From assembly GCA_000027065.2 (NCBI GenBank), contig FN543093.2, forward strand, positions 1,988,074-2,052,073: DNA of 64,000 nt, read 5' to 3'. This DNA comes from Cronobacter turicensis z3032 (lineage in GTDB: Bacteria > Pseudomonadota > Gammaproteobacteria > Enterobacterales > Enterobacteriaceae). A model generated the notes under the pieces. That model was not told the origin of the DNA. It searched no databases and worked only from the letters and a program-made list of their open reading frames with translations. Within the stretch, counting starts at the first letter, position 1. Each line of letters begins with the position of its first letter. The position numbers and the translations under genes were made by a program. This document shows, piece after piece, positions 20,600-30,759 of the stretch.

Positions 20600-21010
20600 A
20601 TGCAAAAAATGAACGGCCAGTGTCATTGCGGCGCGGTAAAATTTACCGTGGAATTAACGGACGGGTTGAATACCGCCCGACGTTGCAACTGTTCTTATTG
20701 CCGGATGCGCGGCGCCATTACGGTTTCGGCGCCGCTTACCGGTATTACGGTGCTGGAGGGTAAGGAAAAACTCACAGAGTACCGTTTTAATACCCGCCAG
20801 GCAGCGCACTATTTCTGTTCGGTATGCGGCATTTATACTTTTCACCAGCGGCGTTCAAACCCGGATCAATATGGCGTGAATGTGGCGTGCCTTGAAGGCG
20901 TTTCTCCCTTTGATTTTCCTGAAATCAAAGTCACGGAAGGCAGCCATCATCCGAACGACGGCGGTGGCGGGGTGGCTGGCTATTTACGCTATACGCCCGC
21001 TGAAAAGTAA
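20600..21010 (+). CDS. GFA-family (CENP-V/GFA domain) zinc protein
   Basis: This 136-aa protein fits the glutathione-dependent formaldehyde-activating (GFA) fold. It has three Cys motifs: CHCGAVKF near residue 8, CNCSYCRM near 30 and FCSVCGIYTFHQ near 76, which bind two zinc ions. The C-terminal GGGVAGYLRY segment is also typical. Members are annotated as formaldehyde-glutathione adduct enzymes, but most have no proven substrate. The start has GAGGAG about 10 bases upstream. Confidence 0.88.
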   Translation: MQKMNGQCHCGAVKFTVELTDGLNTARRCNCSYCRMRGAITVSAPLTGITVLEGKEKLTEYRFNTRQAAHYFCSVCGIYTFHQRRSNPDQYGVNVACLEGVSPFDFPEIKVTEGSHHPNDGGGGVAGYLRYTPAEK

Positions 21011-21038
21011 CGGTTTGCGCCTGAAAACAGCGGTGCCG

Positions 21039-21875
21039 TCACGCCGGTATCAGGCGATAACCGTCATCGGCCTTGCGCACATACGCAAAACCCTGGCGGC
21101 CGGTGTGCATCCCGGCAATCAACAGATGCTCACGAGCAGCCTGCGCGAGCAGCGTCCGGCGGGTGGCTTCAGCCTGCGCCGGATCGTGGTCAAAGGCGAC
21201 AGTGACCGATGGATGCGCGGTCTGGATAAACGGGTAATGCACGATATCGCCCCAGATAAGCAGCCGTTGCCCGCCTGAATCGATGCGAAAGCCGGTGTGG
21301 CCCGGCGTATGGCCCGGTAGCGGGACGGCGCGAATACCCGGCGCGATGTCCGCGTCATCCGTAAAACGCAGGCGCGGCGCGTAACCGTCCAGCGTGCGGC
21401 GCGCCAGCAGGATATTGCGCTGCGTGCGTTCATTCGCCGCCATTAACCGCGCCTCGTCCTGCCAGAAGGCCGCCTCCGCAGGGTGCAGGCAGAGCGCGGC
21501 GTGCGGATAAGCGGGTGCGCCGTCTTCGCGCAGCAGGCCGCCGAGGTGATCCGGATGGCCGTGCGTCAGCAAAAGAGTGTCGATATCCTCAGGCGCGACG
21601 CCGAGCGCGCGCAGGGCGTCAGGCAATCCTCCCCCGGCGTTATTCCTGCCGTCGGTTCCGGCATCAACCAGCATGACGCGGCCGCGCCCACGGATAAGAT
21701 AACCACTGATGTCTATCGTAGCGGGCGCGCTGACGCCGTGGCTTTTCTGTATTTCCTCAGCGGCAGTCGCATCGATGCCCGCAAGCAATTCAAACCCCAC
21801 GGCCATCGTGCCGTCGAAAAGCGCAGTAACCTGGTAATCGCCCACCTGGCGTGACGAAAAAGCATGACCTTCCAT
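21039..21875 (-). CDS. Metallo-beta-lactamase-fold hydrolase
   Basis: This is 278 aa from the ATG at 21875, chosen because GGAG lies 6 bases upstream; a TTG 15 bases earlier is in frame. The dinuclear zinc motif HGHPDHLGG is near residue 108. The later His (LPGHTPGHTGF) and Asp (GDIVHYP) ligands are present. The overall pattern (LVDAGTD, LLLTHGHPDH, GHTPGHTG) fits the quorum-quenching/AidC-like or thiol hydrolase branches. The substrate is unknown. It is divergent from the LysR regulator at 22009, which may control it. Confidence 0.88.
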   Translation of the reverse strand: MEGHAFSSRQVGDYQVTALFDGTMAVGFELLAGIDATAAEEIQKSHGVSAPATIDISGYLIRGRGRVMLVDAGTDGRNNAGGGLPDALRALGVAPEDIDTLLLTHGHPDHLGGLLREDGAPAYPHAALCLHPAEAAFWQDEARLMAANERTQRNILLARRTLDGYAPRLRFTDDADIAPGIRAVPLPGHTPGHTGFRIDSGGQRLLIWGDIVHYPFIQTAHPSVTVAFDHDPAQAEATRRTLLAQAAREHLLIAGMHTGRQGFAYVRKADDGYRLIPA

Positions 21876-22008
21876 GTGTATCTCCGGCAAATATGCGTCG
21901 TATGTTGATGTTTCATCATGCTAAAGGCTGCATTACCGGTGGTGAAGCGATACTATTTCACGCTTTGATGACTTTTCGTCACTGAATGGCGCATAAGGAG
22001 CCGTATTC

Positions 22009-22905
22009 ATGCGCAGAAAAATCCCCGGCAGCGCGTCGCTGCAGGCGTTCGAGGCGGCCGCCCGTCACGGTAATTTCGCGAGAGCCGCCGAAGAACTCGC
22101 GCTGACCGAAAGCGCCATCAGCCGCCAGATTGCGCGGCTGGAAGCGCTGCTCGACTGCAAACTCTTCGACCGCACCGGCAGCCGCGTCAGGCTTAACCCG
22201 ATGGGCGCGCGCTACGCCGCTCGCGTGCGTGAGACGCTGGCGCGGCTCGATATGGACGCGCAGTACATCCGCGGCATACCGGAAGGCGGCCAGCACCTGG
22301 AGCTGGCGGCGCTCCCGACCTTCACCAGCCGCTGGCTGATCCCCCGTCTCGGCGCGTTTCGCGCCCGTCACCCCGATATCACGCTTAACATCGCCGCCCG
22401 TACCGAGCCCTTTATTCTGAGCGGCAGCGGCTTTGACGCGGCGCTGCATTTTGAACACCCCGCCTGGGCCGGAATGCGCGTCACGCGGCTGTTTGAGGAG
22501 CGGCTGCTCCCGGTGTGTCATCCGTCGCTTCTGACCACGGCGGACGCTGATGACCCGCTCAACGCGCTGCCGCGCATTCACCGCCGTCAGAACCCGCAGG
22601 CGTGGCAGGACTGGGCGCGTGAAACCGGAACCGCGCTGAATAACCCCGCGCAGGGCGTGCGCTACGACTTACATGAGATGGCGATCGCCGCCGCGCTGGC
22701 GGGGCAGGGCGTGGCGCTGGTGCCGCGCAGGTATGTAGAAGATGAACTGGCGCGCGGCGCGCTGGTGGCGCCCTGGCCGGAGGCGCTAAGCCTCAGTAAA
22801 ACGTTCTGTCTGATAACACCGGCGGAGTCGGGCATGAACGATCCGGCGCTGGCGGCGTTCGGGCAGTGGTTGCAGGACGAGATTGCGTCAGAAAACCTGG
22901 GGTAA
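22009..22905 (+). CDS. LysR-family regulator, GcvA type
   Basis: This 298-aa protein begins with the helix-turn-helix SLQAFEAAARHGNFARAAEELALTESAISRQI (read in overlapping parts, residues about 8-40) that marks the GcvA/AmpR branch. A substrate-binding effector domain follows (LPTFTSRWLIPRL near 102). It is divergent from the metallo-hydrolase gene. The 133-bp gap includes TGAC-N5-GTCA near 21968, a possible binding site. Confidence 0.88.
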   Translation: MRRKIPGSASLQAFEAAARHGNFARAAEELALTESAISRQIARLEALLDCKLFDRTGSRVRLNPMGARYAARVRETLARLDMDAQYIRGIPEGGQHLELAALPTFTSRWLIPRLGAFRARHPDITLNIAARTEPFILSGSGFDAALHFEHPAWAGMRVTRLFEERLLPVCHPSLLTTADADDPLNALPRIHRRQNPQAWQDWARETGTALNNPAQGVRYDLHEMAIAAALAGQGVALVPRRYVEDELARGALVAPWPEALSLSKTFCLITPAESGMNDPALAAFGQWLQDEIASENLG

Positions 22906-22971
22906 CTGATGAGAAACAACAGGGGGCGGTCGGGAGAGCGCCGGTAAGCGTGATGCCCACCGGCGATACGG

Positions 22972-24651
22972 TTACGAACGCAGCGGCTCGCCGCGCACCG
23001 GGCGGTCGCCCGCTACAAAATAGCTGGCGGTGCTGCGTGGCAGCGGCGTACGGCCACGGATGTTATCCGCGATTTTTTCGCCAATCATGATGGTGGTCGC
23101 GTTCAGGTTGCCGGTGATGATAAGCGGCATGATGGACGCATCCACCACGCGCAGGCCTGCCAGCCCGTGCACGCGGCCTTCGCCATCCACAACGGCCATC
23201 TCATCGCTGCCCATTTTGCAGGTGCCGCACGGGTGATACGCAGTCTCGGCATGGTTGCGGACAAATTCATCAAGCTGTTCATCGGTCTGGCAGTCGATGC
23301 CTGGACTGATTTCCCGGCCGCGGAATTCATCCAGCGCGGGCTGGTTGATAATCTGGCGCGTGATGCGAATGGCGTCGCGGAACTCCTGCCAGTCCTGCTC
23401 ATGCGACATGTAGTTAAACAGGATAGCCGGATGCTGGCGCGGATCGCGCGATTTAATGCGTACGTGGCCGCGGCTCGGCGAGCGCATGGAGCCGACGTGA
23501 CACTGGAAACCGTGCGCTTCGACGGCGTTCGAGCCGTTGTAGTTAATCGCCACCGGCAGGAAGTGGTACTGAATGTTCGGCCAGGCGAACGCTTCGCGGC
23601 TGCGGATAAACCCGCCGCCTTCAAAGTGGTTGCTGGCGCCGATACCGGTGCCGTTAAACAGCCACTCCGCGCCGATTTTCGGCTGGTTCCACCATTCGAG
23701 CGCCGGGTAGAGCGACACCGGCTCTTTGCACTCGTACTGCAGATACATTTCCAGGTGATCCTGAAGATTCTCGCCGACGCCTGGCAGGTCATGCACCACC
23801 GGAATTTCAAACTGCTTCAGCAGTTCAGCATTGCCGACGCCGGAGCGCTGAAGGATCTGCGGCGAGGCGATGGCGCCTGCGCAGAGCAGCACTTCGCGGC
23901 GCGCATAGACCTGCTGCGGCGTGTTGCTGGCGCCGCGCAGATACTCCACGCCCACCGCGCGTTTGTTCTCAAAAAGAATACGGTCAGTGGTGGCATGGGT
24001 GATGATTTTCAGGTTCGGGCGCTGCTTCGCGGTATCGAGATAGCCGCGCGCGGTGCTGGAGCGGCGGCCTTTCGGCGTGACGAAGCGATCCATCGGGCCG
24101 AAACCTTCCTGCTGATAGCCATTCAGATCGTCGGTGCGCGGATAGCCCGCCTGCACGCCCGCCTCAATCATCGCCGCGAACAGCGGATTGTTGCCCGGTT
24201 TGCAGGTAGTGATGCTGACCGGGCCGTCGCCGCCGTGATAGTCGTTCGCGCCGCTATCGCGCATCTCGGATTTACGGTAGTAGGGCAGGCAGTCGAGATA
24301 CGTCCAGCGCTCAAGGCCGGGCTGCTGCGCCCAGTTGTCGAGATCCATCGCGTTGCCGCGCACGTAGCACATGCCGTTAATCAGCGATGAGCCGCCGAGG
24401 CCCTTGCCGCGCCCGCACTCCATGCGGCGGTTGTTCATATATGGCTCAGGCTCGGTTTCATAGGCCCAGTTATAACGTTTGCCCTGTAACGGGTATGCCA
24501 GCGCCGCGGGCATCTGGGTGCGGAAATCAAAACGATAGTCAGGACCGCCCGCCTCCAGCAGTAACACAGTGACATCGCTGTCTTCGGTCAGTCTTGTTGC
24601 CAAAACATTCCCTGCGGATCCGGCTCCGATAATGATGTAATCAAATTCCAT
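22972..24651 (-). CDS. betA: BetA, choline dehydrogenase
   Basis: This 559-aa GMC-family flavoprotein oxidises choline to betaine aldehyde at the inner membrane, and can also oxidise the aldehyde. The FAD-binding motif [18 protein letters not shown] is at residues 4-21. The GMC signature ([15 protein letters not shown]) is near 80-94. The catalytic His/Asn region appears as [11 protein letters not shown] and [13 protein letters not shown] near the C-terminus. It is the last gene of betIBA, 26 bases after betB. E. coli BetA has 556 aa. Confidence 0.96.
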   Translation of the reverse strand: MEFDYIIIGAGSAGNVLATRLTEDSDVTVLLLEAGGPDYRFDFRTQMPAALAYPLQGKRYNWAYETEPEPYMNNRRMECGRGKGLGGSSLINGMCYVRGNAMDLDNWAQQPGLERWTYLDCLPYYRKSEMRDSGANDYHGGDGPVSITTCKPGNNPLFAAMIEAGVQAGYPRTDDLNGYQQEGFGPMDRFVTPKGRRSSTARGYLDTAKQRPNLKIITHATTDRILFENKRAVGVEYLRGASNTPQQVYARREVLLCAGAIASPQILQRSGVGNAELLKQFEIPVVHDLPGVGENLQDHLEMYLQYECKEPVSLYPALEWWNQPKIGAEWLFNGTGIGASNHFEGGGFIRSREAFAWPNIQYHFLPVAINYNGSNAVEAHGFQCHVGSMRSPSRGHVRIKSRDPRQHPAILFNYMSHEQDWQEFRDAIRITRQIINQPALDEFRGREISPGIDCQTDEQLDEFVRNHAETAYHPCGTCKMGSDEMAVVDGEGRVHGLAGLRVVDASIMPLIITGNLNATTIMIGEKIADNIRGRTPLPRSTASYFVAGDRPVRGEPLRS

Positions 24652-24677
24652 TAGTCGTTCCTCAGGTTAAAAGGGGA

Positions 24678-26150
24678 TCAAAATACGGACTGAAAGCGGG
24701 CCATCTCGACCTGTACCGATTTCACCTGCGTGTAATTTTGCAGGGTCATCAGCCCGTTCTCACGGCCAACGCCGGAGTGTTTGTAGCCGCCGACCGGCAT
24801 TTCGGCCGCGGATTCGCCCCAGGTATTGATCCAGCAAATACCGGCTTCAATCTGGTGAATGACGCGGTGCGCGCGGTTGAGATCCTGCGTGACGACGCCT
24901 GCGGCGAGGCCGTAGTCGGTGGCGTTGGCGCGTTTGATAACCTCTTCTTCGCGCTCGTAAGTCAGAATCGACATTACCGGCCCGAAGATCTCTTCGCGCA
25001 CGATGGTCATCTCATCGCGGCAGTCGGTAAAGACGGTCGGTTCAACCCACGCGCCGTTGTCGAACCCGGCGCCGGTCAGACGTTTGCCGCCGCACAGCAC
25101 GCGCGCGCCTTCACGAATGCCGGTGTCGATGTAGCGCATGACGTTATCGCGGTGCGCGAAGCTCACCAGCGGGCCAAAGTTGGTGGCGGGGTCGTTCAGG
25201 TCGCCTGCGTTAATACGCGCCACGCGCGCGGCGATTTTCTCTTCAAACGCGGCCTGCCATTTCGCCGGGATAAACACGCGCGTGCCGTTGGTGCAGACCT
25301 GGCCTGAACTGTAGAAGTTGGCCATCATGGCGATATCGGCGGCAAGATCGAGATCCGCATCGTCAAAAATGATGAGCGGCGATTTACCGCCAAGCTCCAT
25401 CGTTACCTCTTTCAGCGTCGAGCCTGCCGCGTTCGCCATCACTTTTTTGCCGCTGGCGACACCGCCAGTGAACGACACTTTGTCGATGCCCGGATGTTCA
25501 GTCAGCAGCTGGCCCGTGACCGCGCCGCTGCCGTTAAGCACGCTGAACACGCCGTCCGGCACGCCCGCTTCGGTGTAGATTTCCGCGAGCTTAAGCGCGG
25601 TGAGCGGCGTTACTTCGCTCGGCTTGAAGATCATGGCGTTGCCGGCGGCGAGCGCCGGAGCGGATTTCCACAGCGCAATCTGGATCGGGTAGTTCCACGC
25701 GCCGATCCCCGCCACCACGCCGAGCGGTTCGCGACGGGTATAAACGAAAGAGGTTTCGCGCAGCGGAATTTGCTGGCCTTCGAGCGAGGGGATAAGCCCG
25801 GCGTAGTATTCCAGCACGTCGGCGCCGGTGACGATATCGACCGCCTGGGTTTCGCTCAGCGGTTTACCGGTGTCGAGCGTTTCCAGCGCGGCCAGTTCGT
25901 CATTGCGCGCGCGGAGAATATCGACCGCGCGGCGCAGAATGCGCGAGCGCTCCATCGCGGTCATCGCCGCCCAGATTTTCTGGCCTTTGCGGGCCGCCTC
26001 AACGGCGCGATCGACATCAAGCTTGCCTGCTTCATGCACCTCGGCGAGCACCTCGCCGTTCGCCGGATTGAGGGTCTGGAAGGTATTCCCCGTGGCGGAC
26101 GGGACATATTTGCCGTCAATGTAAAGCGGCTGTTCTGCGAATCGGGACAT
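24678..26150 (-). CDS. betB: BetB, betaine aldehyde dehydrogenase
   Basis: At 490 aa it has the same length as E. coli BetB and is an NAD(P)-dependent aldehyde dehydrogenase making glycine betaine. The catalytic Glu lies in [10 protein letters not shown] near residue 252, and the catalytic Cys in [12 protein letters not shown] near 286. It is the middle gene of betIBA, 12 bases after betI and 26 bases before betA. Confidence 0.97.
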   Translation of the reverse strand: MSRFAEQPLYIDGKYVPSATGNTFQTLNPANGEVLAEVHEAGKLDVDRAVEAARKGQKIWAAMTAMERSRILRRAVDILRARNDELAALETLDTGKPLSETQAVDIVTGADVLEYYAGLIPSLEGQQIPLRETSFVYTRREPLGVVAGIGAWNYPIQIALWKSAPALAAGNAMIFKPSEVTPLTALKLAEIYTEAGVPDGVFSVLNGSGAVTGQLLTEHPGIDKVSFTGGVASGKKVMANAAGSTLKEVTMELGGKSPLIIFDDADLDLAADIAMMANFYSSGQVCTNGTRVFIPAKWQAAFEEKIAARVARINAGDLNDPATNFGPLVSFAHRDNVMRYIDTGIREGARVLCGGKRLTGAGFDNGAWVEPTVFTDCRDEMTIVREEIFGPVMSILTYEREEEVIKRANATDYGLAAGVVTQDLNRAHRVIHQIEAGICWINTWGESAAEMPVGGYKHSGVGRENGLMTLQNYTQVKSVQVEMARFQSVF

Positions 26151-26162
26151 GATTCCTCCTTC

Positions 26163-26759
26163 TCAATAGGGCGCTGCGCCAGCCAGTTGCTGACGGATGA
26201 ATTGGGTGGTGAGCGTGCGGGCTATCTCCAGATTAAACGGCTGGCCGCTGAGCGCCGCGCGCAGCCACAGGCCGTCAATGAGCGACGCCAGGCCATGCGC
26301 CGCCAGCCGCGCCTGCTCGCGCGGCAGTTCGCGGCGAAATTCAGCGGCGAGCGTCGAAAACAACCGGCGGCTACTGACGCGCTCCAGACGACCGAGCTGC
26401 GGCTGATGCATGCTGCTGGCCCAGAAATCGAGCCAGGCTTTCATCGCCGCGCTGTGCACCTGGGTGTCATCGAAGTTGCCTTCGACAATCGCCAGCAGGC
26501 GCGCCTCGGTGCTGGCCTGCGCCAGCGGTATGAGGCGCGCGGCGACGGCGTCGCGCAGCTGGCGGGTGATATCGCGCATGGTCGCTTCGAGCAGGCCGTT
26601 TTTGTCCTTAAAGTAGTGGCTGATAATGCCCGCCGAAACGCCCGCCCGACGCGCGATCTGCGCGATGGTGGCGTCGTTGATCCCAACGTCATTGATGGTG
26701 CTTAACGTTGCATCAATTAACTGCCTGCGCCGTATCGGCTGCATTCCTACCTTTGGCAT
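26163..26759 (-). CDS. betI: BetI, choline-responsive TetR-type repressor
   Basis: This 198-aa TetR protein (E. coli 195 aa) has an N-terminal helix-turn-helix (residues about 8-55, with [19 protein letters not shown]) and a ligand-binding C-terminal domain. BetI represses betT and betIBA and is relieved by choline. It is the first gene of betIBA and faces betT across a 251-bp control region. Confidence 0.95.
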   Translation of the reverse strand: MPKVGMQPIRRRQLIDATLSTINDVGINDATIAQIARRAGVSAGIISHYFKDKNGLLEATMRDITRQLRDAVAARLIPLAQASTEARLLAIVEGNFDDTQVHSAAMKAWLDFWASSMHQPQLGRLERVSSRRLFSTLAAEFRRELPREQARLAAHGLASLIDGLWLRAALSGQPFNLEIARTLTTQFIRQQLAGAAPY

Positions 26760-26810
26760 GACCCCAGACTCCGCTTCACCACGTGTTAGCGACTATTTAA
26801 ACTTTTTTTG

Positions 26811-26824
26811 ATTGGACGTTCAAT
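26811..26824. promoter_or_regulatory. Candidate BetI operator
   Basis: ATTGGACGTTCAAT is a 14-bp palindrome with a single mismatched pair, located 51 bases upstream of betI in the divergent betI-betT gap. Its position and symmetry fit a TetR-family dimer site. The rest of the gap is AT-rich and should contain both promoters. Confidence 0.55.
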
Positions 26825-27010
26825 ATAAAAAAATAAATTGTTAAGATGTTGTGATTGAATTGTCGCAAAAGCGGAACGGTAGACTACGCTAAGAGGCGAT
26901 TAATCACCGTGGTGAACTATTGAAAGGAGAAGAGACGCGCCTTGCGGGGCAGATAACCACACTCGCGCTAACGCTTTCATTTTTGACAGGACATTAACCA
27001 GAGGTAACCG

Positions 27011-29041
27011 ATGACTAATCCACCTGCCAGTGAAAAAAACAGAATTAATGGGGTAGTGTTTTACACCTCAGCCGCGCTGATTCTGACTTTTTCACTGGTC
27101 ACCATTTTCTTCAGCGAGCTGTCCGCCGCCTGGATCCAGATCGCGGTCAACTGGGTCTCGGCGACGTTTGGCTGGTATTACATGCTGGCCGCCACGCTCT
27201 ATATCGTTTTCGTCATTTACATGGCCTGTTCGCGCTACGGTGATATTAAACTCGGGCCGGAGCAGTCAAAACCGGAATTCAGCCTGCTGAGCTGGTCGGC
27301 GATGCTGTTTGCCGCAGGCATCGGCATCGACCTGATGTTTTTCTCGGTGGCGGAGCCGGTCACGCAGTATATGCAGCCGCCGACGGGGGCAGGGCAGACT
27401 ATCGAGGCCGCGCGCCAGGCGATGGTCTGGACGCTGTTTCACTATGGGCTGACGGGCTGGTCGATGTACGCGCTGATGGGGATTGCGCTGGGTTACTTCA
27501 GCTATCGCTATAATCTGCCGCTGACCATTCGGTCCGCGCTGTACCCGATTTTCGGCAAGCGCATTAACGGGCCTATCGGCCACACGGTCGATATCGCGGC
27601 GGTGATCGGCACCATTTTCGGCATCGCCACTACCCTTGGCATCGGCGTCGTGCAGCTTAACTATGGCCTGAAAGTGCTGTTCGATATTCCGGAAGGGCTG
27701 ACGGCGCAGATGGCGCTGATTGTGTTATCGGTAGTGATTGCCACCATTTCTGTCACCTCGGGCGTTGATAAAGGCATTCGTTTCCTCTCTGAGCTGAACG
27801 TCATCCTGGCGCTGGGGCTTATCCTGTTTGTGCTGTTTATGGGCAAAACGGATTTCCTGCTGAATGCGCTGGTGCTCAACATTGGCGATTACATCAACCG
27901 CTTTATGGGGATGACGCTCAATACCTTCGCCTTTGATATGCCGCGCCAGTGGATGAATAGCTGGACGCTGTTTTTCTGGGCCTGGTGGGTGGCGTGGTCG
28001 CCGTTTGTCGGGCTGTTCCTGGCGCGTATTTCGCGCGGGCGCACCATTCGCCAGTTCGTGCTCGGCACGCTGATTATTCCGTTTACCTTTACGCTGCTGT
28101 GGCTCTCCGTGTTCGGCAACGCGGCGCTGTATGAGATCATTCACGGCGACGCAGGCTTTGCGCAGGAAGTTATCGCCCATGCCGAACGCGGCTTTTACAG
28201 CCTGCTGGCGGAGTATCCGGCGTTTAAACTGAGCGCCTCCGTCGCGACTATTACCGGTATGCTGTTCTATGTGACGTCCGCCGATTCCGGCTCGCTGGTG
28301 CTGGCGAACTTCACCTCGAAACTGAAAGACATCAACAGCGACGCCGCCAACTGGCTGCGTATTTTCTGGTCGGTCGCCATCGGCGTGCTGACCATGGGGA
28401 TGCTGATGACCAACGGCATCTCGGCGCTTCAGAACACCACGGTGATCATGGGGCTGCCGTTCAGCTTCGTCATTTTCTTCATCATGGCCGGGCTGTATAA
28501 ATCGCTGAAGGTGGAAGATCACCGTCGCGCCAGCGCCAGCCGCGATACGGCGCCTTATATTCCGTCGGGTAATGACCGCCTGAGCTGGAAAAAACGGCTG
28601 TCACGCCTGATGAACTATCCGGGAACACGCTATACCCAGCAGATGATGGAAACGGTCATTTTCCCGGCGATGGAAGACGTTGCCAAAGAGCTGGAACTGC
28701 GCGGCGGCCGCGTGACGCTGAAAAAGGTGGAGCCGGATGAAGAGACGCCGCTGGGGTATCTGGATCTGCGCGTGCATCTGGGCGAGGAGCAGGATTTCGT
28801 CTATCAGGTGTGGCCGCAGCAATATTCAGTGCCGGGCTTTACCTACCGCGCCCGCCGTGGGAAATCGCACTATTTCCGCCTGGAAACCTTCCTGCTGGAG
28901 GGCAGCCAGGGCAATGATCTGATGGATTACAACAAAGAGCAGGTGATCATCGATATTCTCGATCAGTACGAGCGCCACCTGAACTTTATTCATCTTCATC
29001 GCGAGGCGCCGGGGAATAACCTGGTGTTCCCGGAGGTGTAA
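27011..29041 (+). CDS. betT: BetT, high-affinity choline transporter
   Basis: This 676-aa BCCT-family transporter (E. coli 677 aa) has about twelve helices in the first about 500 residues. The family signature region WMNSWTLFFWAWWVAWSPFVG is near residues 315-335. It imports choline by proton symport for conversion to glycine betaine under osmotic stress. The about 170-residue hydrophilic C-terminal tail is the part of BetT that senses osmolarity. It is divergent from betIBA and has its own terminator. Confidence 0.96.
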   Translation: MTNPPASEKNRINGVVFYTSAALILTFSLVTIFFSELSAAWIQIAVNWVSATFGWYYMLAATLYIVFVIYMACSRYGDIKLGPEQSKPEFSLLSWSAMLFAAGIGIDLMFFSVAEPVTQYMQPPTGAGQTIEAARQAMVWTLFHYGLTGWSMYALMGIALGYFSYRYNLPLTIRSALYPIFGKRINGPIGHTVDIAAVIGTIFGIATTLGIGVVQLNYGLKVLFDIPEGLTAQMALIVLSVVIATISVTSGVDKGIRFLSELNVILALGLILFVLFMGKTDFLLNALVLNIGDYINRFMGMTLNTFAFDMPRQWMNSWTLFFWAWWVAWSPFVGLFLARISRGRTIRQFVLGTLIIPFTFTLLWLSVFGNAALYEIIHGDAGFAQEVIAHAERGFYSLLAEYPAFKLSASVATITGMLFYVTSADSGSLVLANFTSKLKDINSDAANWLRIFWSVAIGVLTMGMLMTNGISALQNTTVIMGLPFSFVIFFIMAGLYKSLKVEDHRRASASRDTAPYIPSGNDRLSWKKRLSRLMNYPGTRYTQQMMETVIFPAMEDVAKELELRGGRVTLKKVEPDEETPLGYLDLRVHLGEEQDFVYQVWPQQYSVPGFTYRARRGKSHYFRLETFLLEGSQGNDLMDYNKEQVIIDILDQYERHLNFIHLHREAPGNNLVFPEV

Positions 29042-29045
29042 TATT

Positions 29046-29072
29046 AAAAAGGCCGCGCGAGTGGCCTTTTTT
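29046..29072 (+). terminator. Rho-independent terminator of betT
   Basis: AAAAAGGCC, a loop and GGCCTTTTTT form an intrinsic terminator 4 bases after the betT stop codon. Confidence 0.9.
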
Positions 29073-29100
29073 AATTCCGGCTCTGGGAGGAGAAGCCGCA

Positions 29101-29766
29101 ATGAAACACTGGACGCTGCACTGGCTGGAGGCGCAGGGCGATTTACGCGATGTTTGCGACCGGATCGCACAAGAAACGGACGCGGCGTGTCAGACGCTGG
29201 CAAACGCCGTAACCCCGCCGCGACTCGATATGCTTGTGTACCGCGCGCCGGGTCAGGTTATCCCGGAAATCGGTATCGCGGGCCGCGCGTACCACGGCGC
29301 GTTATTCAGCATGGGCGTTGACCCGGATAACCCGCAGCTCTGTTCATCGCTGACTGACGGGACGTTCCGGCGGCAGATCCTGCATGAGGTGCATCACTGC
29401 ATGCGCATGGCGGGACCCGGCTATGGCTGGACGCTCGGTGAAGCGCTGGTGAGCGAAGGGCTCGCCGGGCATTTCGTCACCTGGCTGATGCACAGCGCGC
29501 CGGAGCCCTGGGAATGCGCGGTTGAACGTGCCGCGTTAACCGCCGCGGGCGTCAGCAGCGCCGCGCTCAATGACACGCATTATGACCATGCGGCCTGGTT
29601 TTTTGGCAGCGGCGCGCTGCCGCGCTGGTACGGCTATACGCTCGGCTTTGAAATGGCGGCGGCGTGGCTGAGCGAGGCGGGCGCCCCGGATGCTGAAAAG
29701 CGGATTAGCGTGCCCGCAGAAGAGGTGATTGCCGCCGCGCGGCGTTGCGGCTTACTCAGGGAATAG
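29101..29766 (+). CDS. DUF2268-like putative zinc protease
   Basis: This 221-aa soluble protein has an HExxH zinc motif, HEVHH, near residue 98, and a downstream EALVSEGLAGHF segment whose Glu could be the third ligand. This pattern fits the DUF2268 group of predicted Zn-dependent proteases. It has a good ribosome binding site (GGGAGGAGAA) and follows the betT terminator, so it has its own promoter. No signal peptide is seen. The substrate is unknown. Confidence 0.75.
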   Translation: MKHWTLHWLEAQGDLRDVCDRIAQETDAACQTLANAVTPPRLDMLVYRAPGQVIPEIGIAGRAYHGALFSMGVDPDNPQLCSSLTDGTFRRQILHEVHHCMRMAGPGYGWTLGEALVSEGLAGHFVTWLMHSAPEPWECAVERAALTAAGVSSAALNDTHYDHAAWFFGSGALPRWYGYTLGFEMAAAWLSEAGAPDAEKRISVPAEEVIAAARRCGLLRE

Positions 29767-30084
29767 GCGCGTCAACAGTACTGGCCGTGTTTACCGCGCA
29801 TGAACCTGGCAGGGCAAAAGCAGTCAGGATTGCCCCTGGCTCTGCTGACGCGCAGAGCGTTTGTCGTTATCAATTCGCGCGCCCGTAAAGGGTTAGCGCT
29901 CGCCTGCAAAACCGCTCTCCGCCATCATGAGGATTTTCCGAAACCGCCATCCAGCCGCATCGTTAAAACATTTTGCGGCACGCGTTCAGGCAAAAATCAG
30001 CGATACAGGCAATACTGAAAGTCTTTTTATTATATTCGTCAGCGGGATGGGCCGCTGATGAATAAAACAGATGAGGGACGTCTG

Positions 30085-30759
30085 ATGCTGAAACCCAGCG
30101 ATTATTCTAAAGCCGACGGTTACAACGAACTGGTTCACGCCATTGGCACCGTACCTGCCAGCAATCTTATTACGCATACCGTCCGCGCGCTGGATGTGCA
30201 GGACAAAGCGATGCTGGGCGTGCTGCTGACGCTTGAATGCAAGAAGCTGGCCCGGCTGACGGGACACTTCGCGCGGCTCGCCCCTGCGCATCCGGGGACG
30301 CCCATGCAGATAACCGAAGAAGAGGCTATCGAAGAAGCGGCGCAGTGGATTGCCGGGGCCTCGACGTCATCGGCAGGGACCGCGCCGCTGATTAAGAGCT
30401 ATCTTTCGCATTACCTGAACTTTGGGTTTTCGATTTCATCGATTGCGGATGTCGAAGAGCTGCATCGCCGGGTCGCGCCAGGCGCCAGTTCGACGCCTCG
30501 CGGTATCGTGCCTAATGATACGCCGGTGCCTTCCTCCTTTTCCGGACGTGAGTTGTTCAGCCACCAGCTCGGGATGAGCGCGGTCTCGGCCGGTTCGCCG
30601 CACTACCCACAATGCCTCTTCGCCTGGATAACCGGCTGGCACCCATTCCCTGACGGCAACGGCAGAACGGCGCGCGCGGCCTACGCGATCACTTCCATCA
30701 GGAACGGGACCTGGCGGCCGCTCAGCAAATCGGATGAAGATCTCTTGAGCGGGTTGTAA
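30085..30759 (+). CDS. Small Fic-domain protein
   Basis: This is 224 aa from the ATG at 30085 (GAGGGA upstream; an in-frame ATG at 30058 adds 9 residues). The Fic active-site motif HPFPDGNGRTAR (consensus HPFx[D/E]GNGRxxR) is near residues 191-202, preceded by VEELHRRVAPG, the usual Fic helix. Fic enzymes transfer AMP or other phosphate groups to protein side chains. Only about 22 residues follow the motif, so it is short at the C-terminus. I see no clear inhibitory [S/T]xxxE[G/N] helix. It sits 0.7 kb upstream of the T6SS operon but shares no other feature with it; being an effector is only a possibility. Confidence 0.78.
   Translation: MLKPSDYSKADGYNELVHAIGTVPASNLITHTVRALDVQDKAMLGVLLTLECKKLARLTGHFARLAPAHPGTPMQITEEEAIEEAAQWIAGASTSSAGTAPLIKSYLSHYLNFGFSISSIADVEELHRRVAPGASSTPRGIVPNDTPVPSSFSGRELFSHQLGMSAVSAGSPHYPQCLFAWITGWHPFPDGNGRTARAAYAITSIRNGTWRPLSKSDEDLLSGL

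Noticed and set aside
29767..30057. Possible gene at 29800-30018
   Set aside because: No ribosome binding site, no recognisable pattern and low-complexity Arg/Lys-rich translation; the gap appears to be non-coding.
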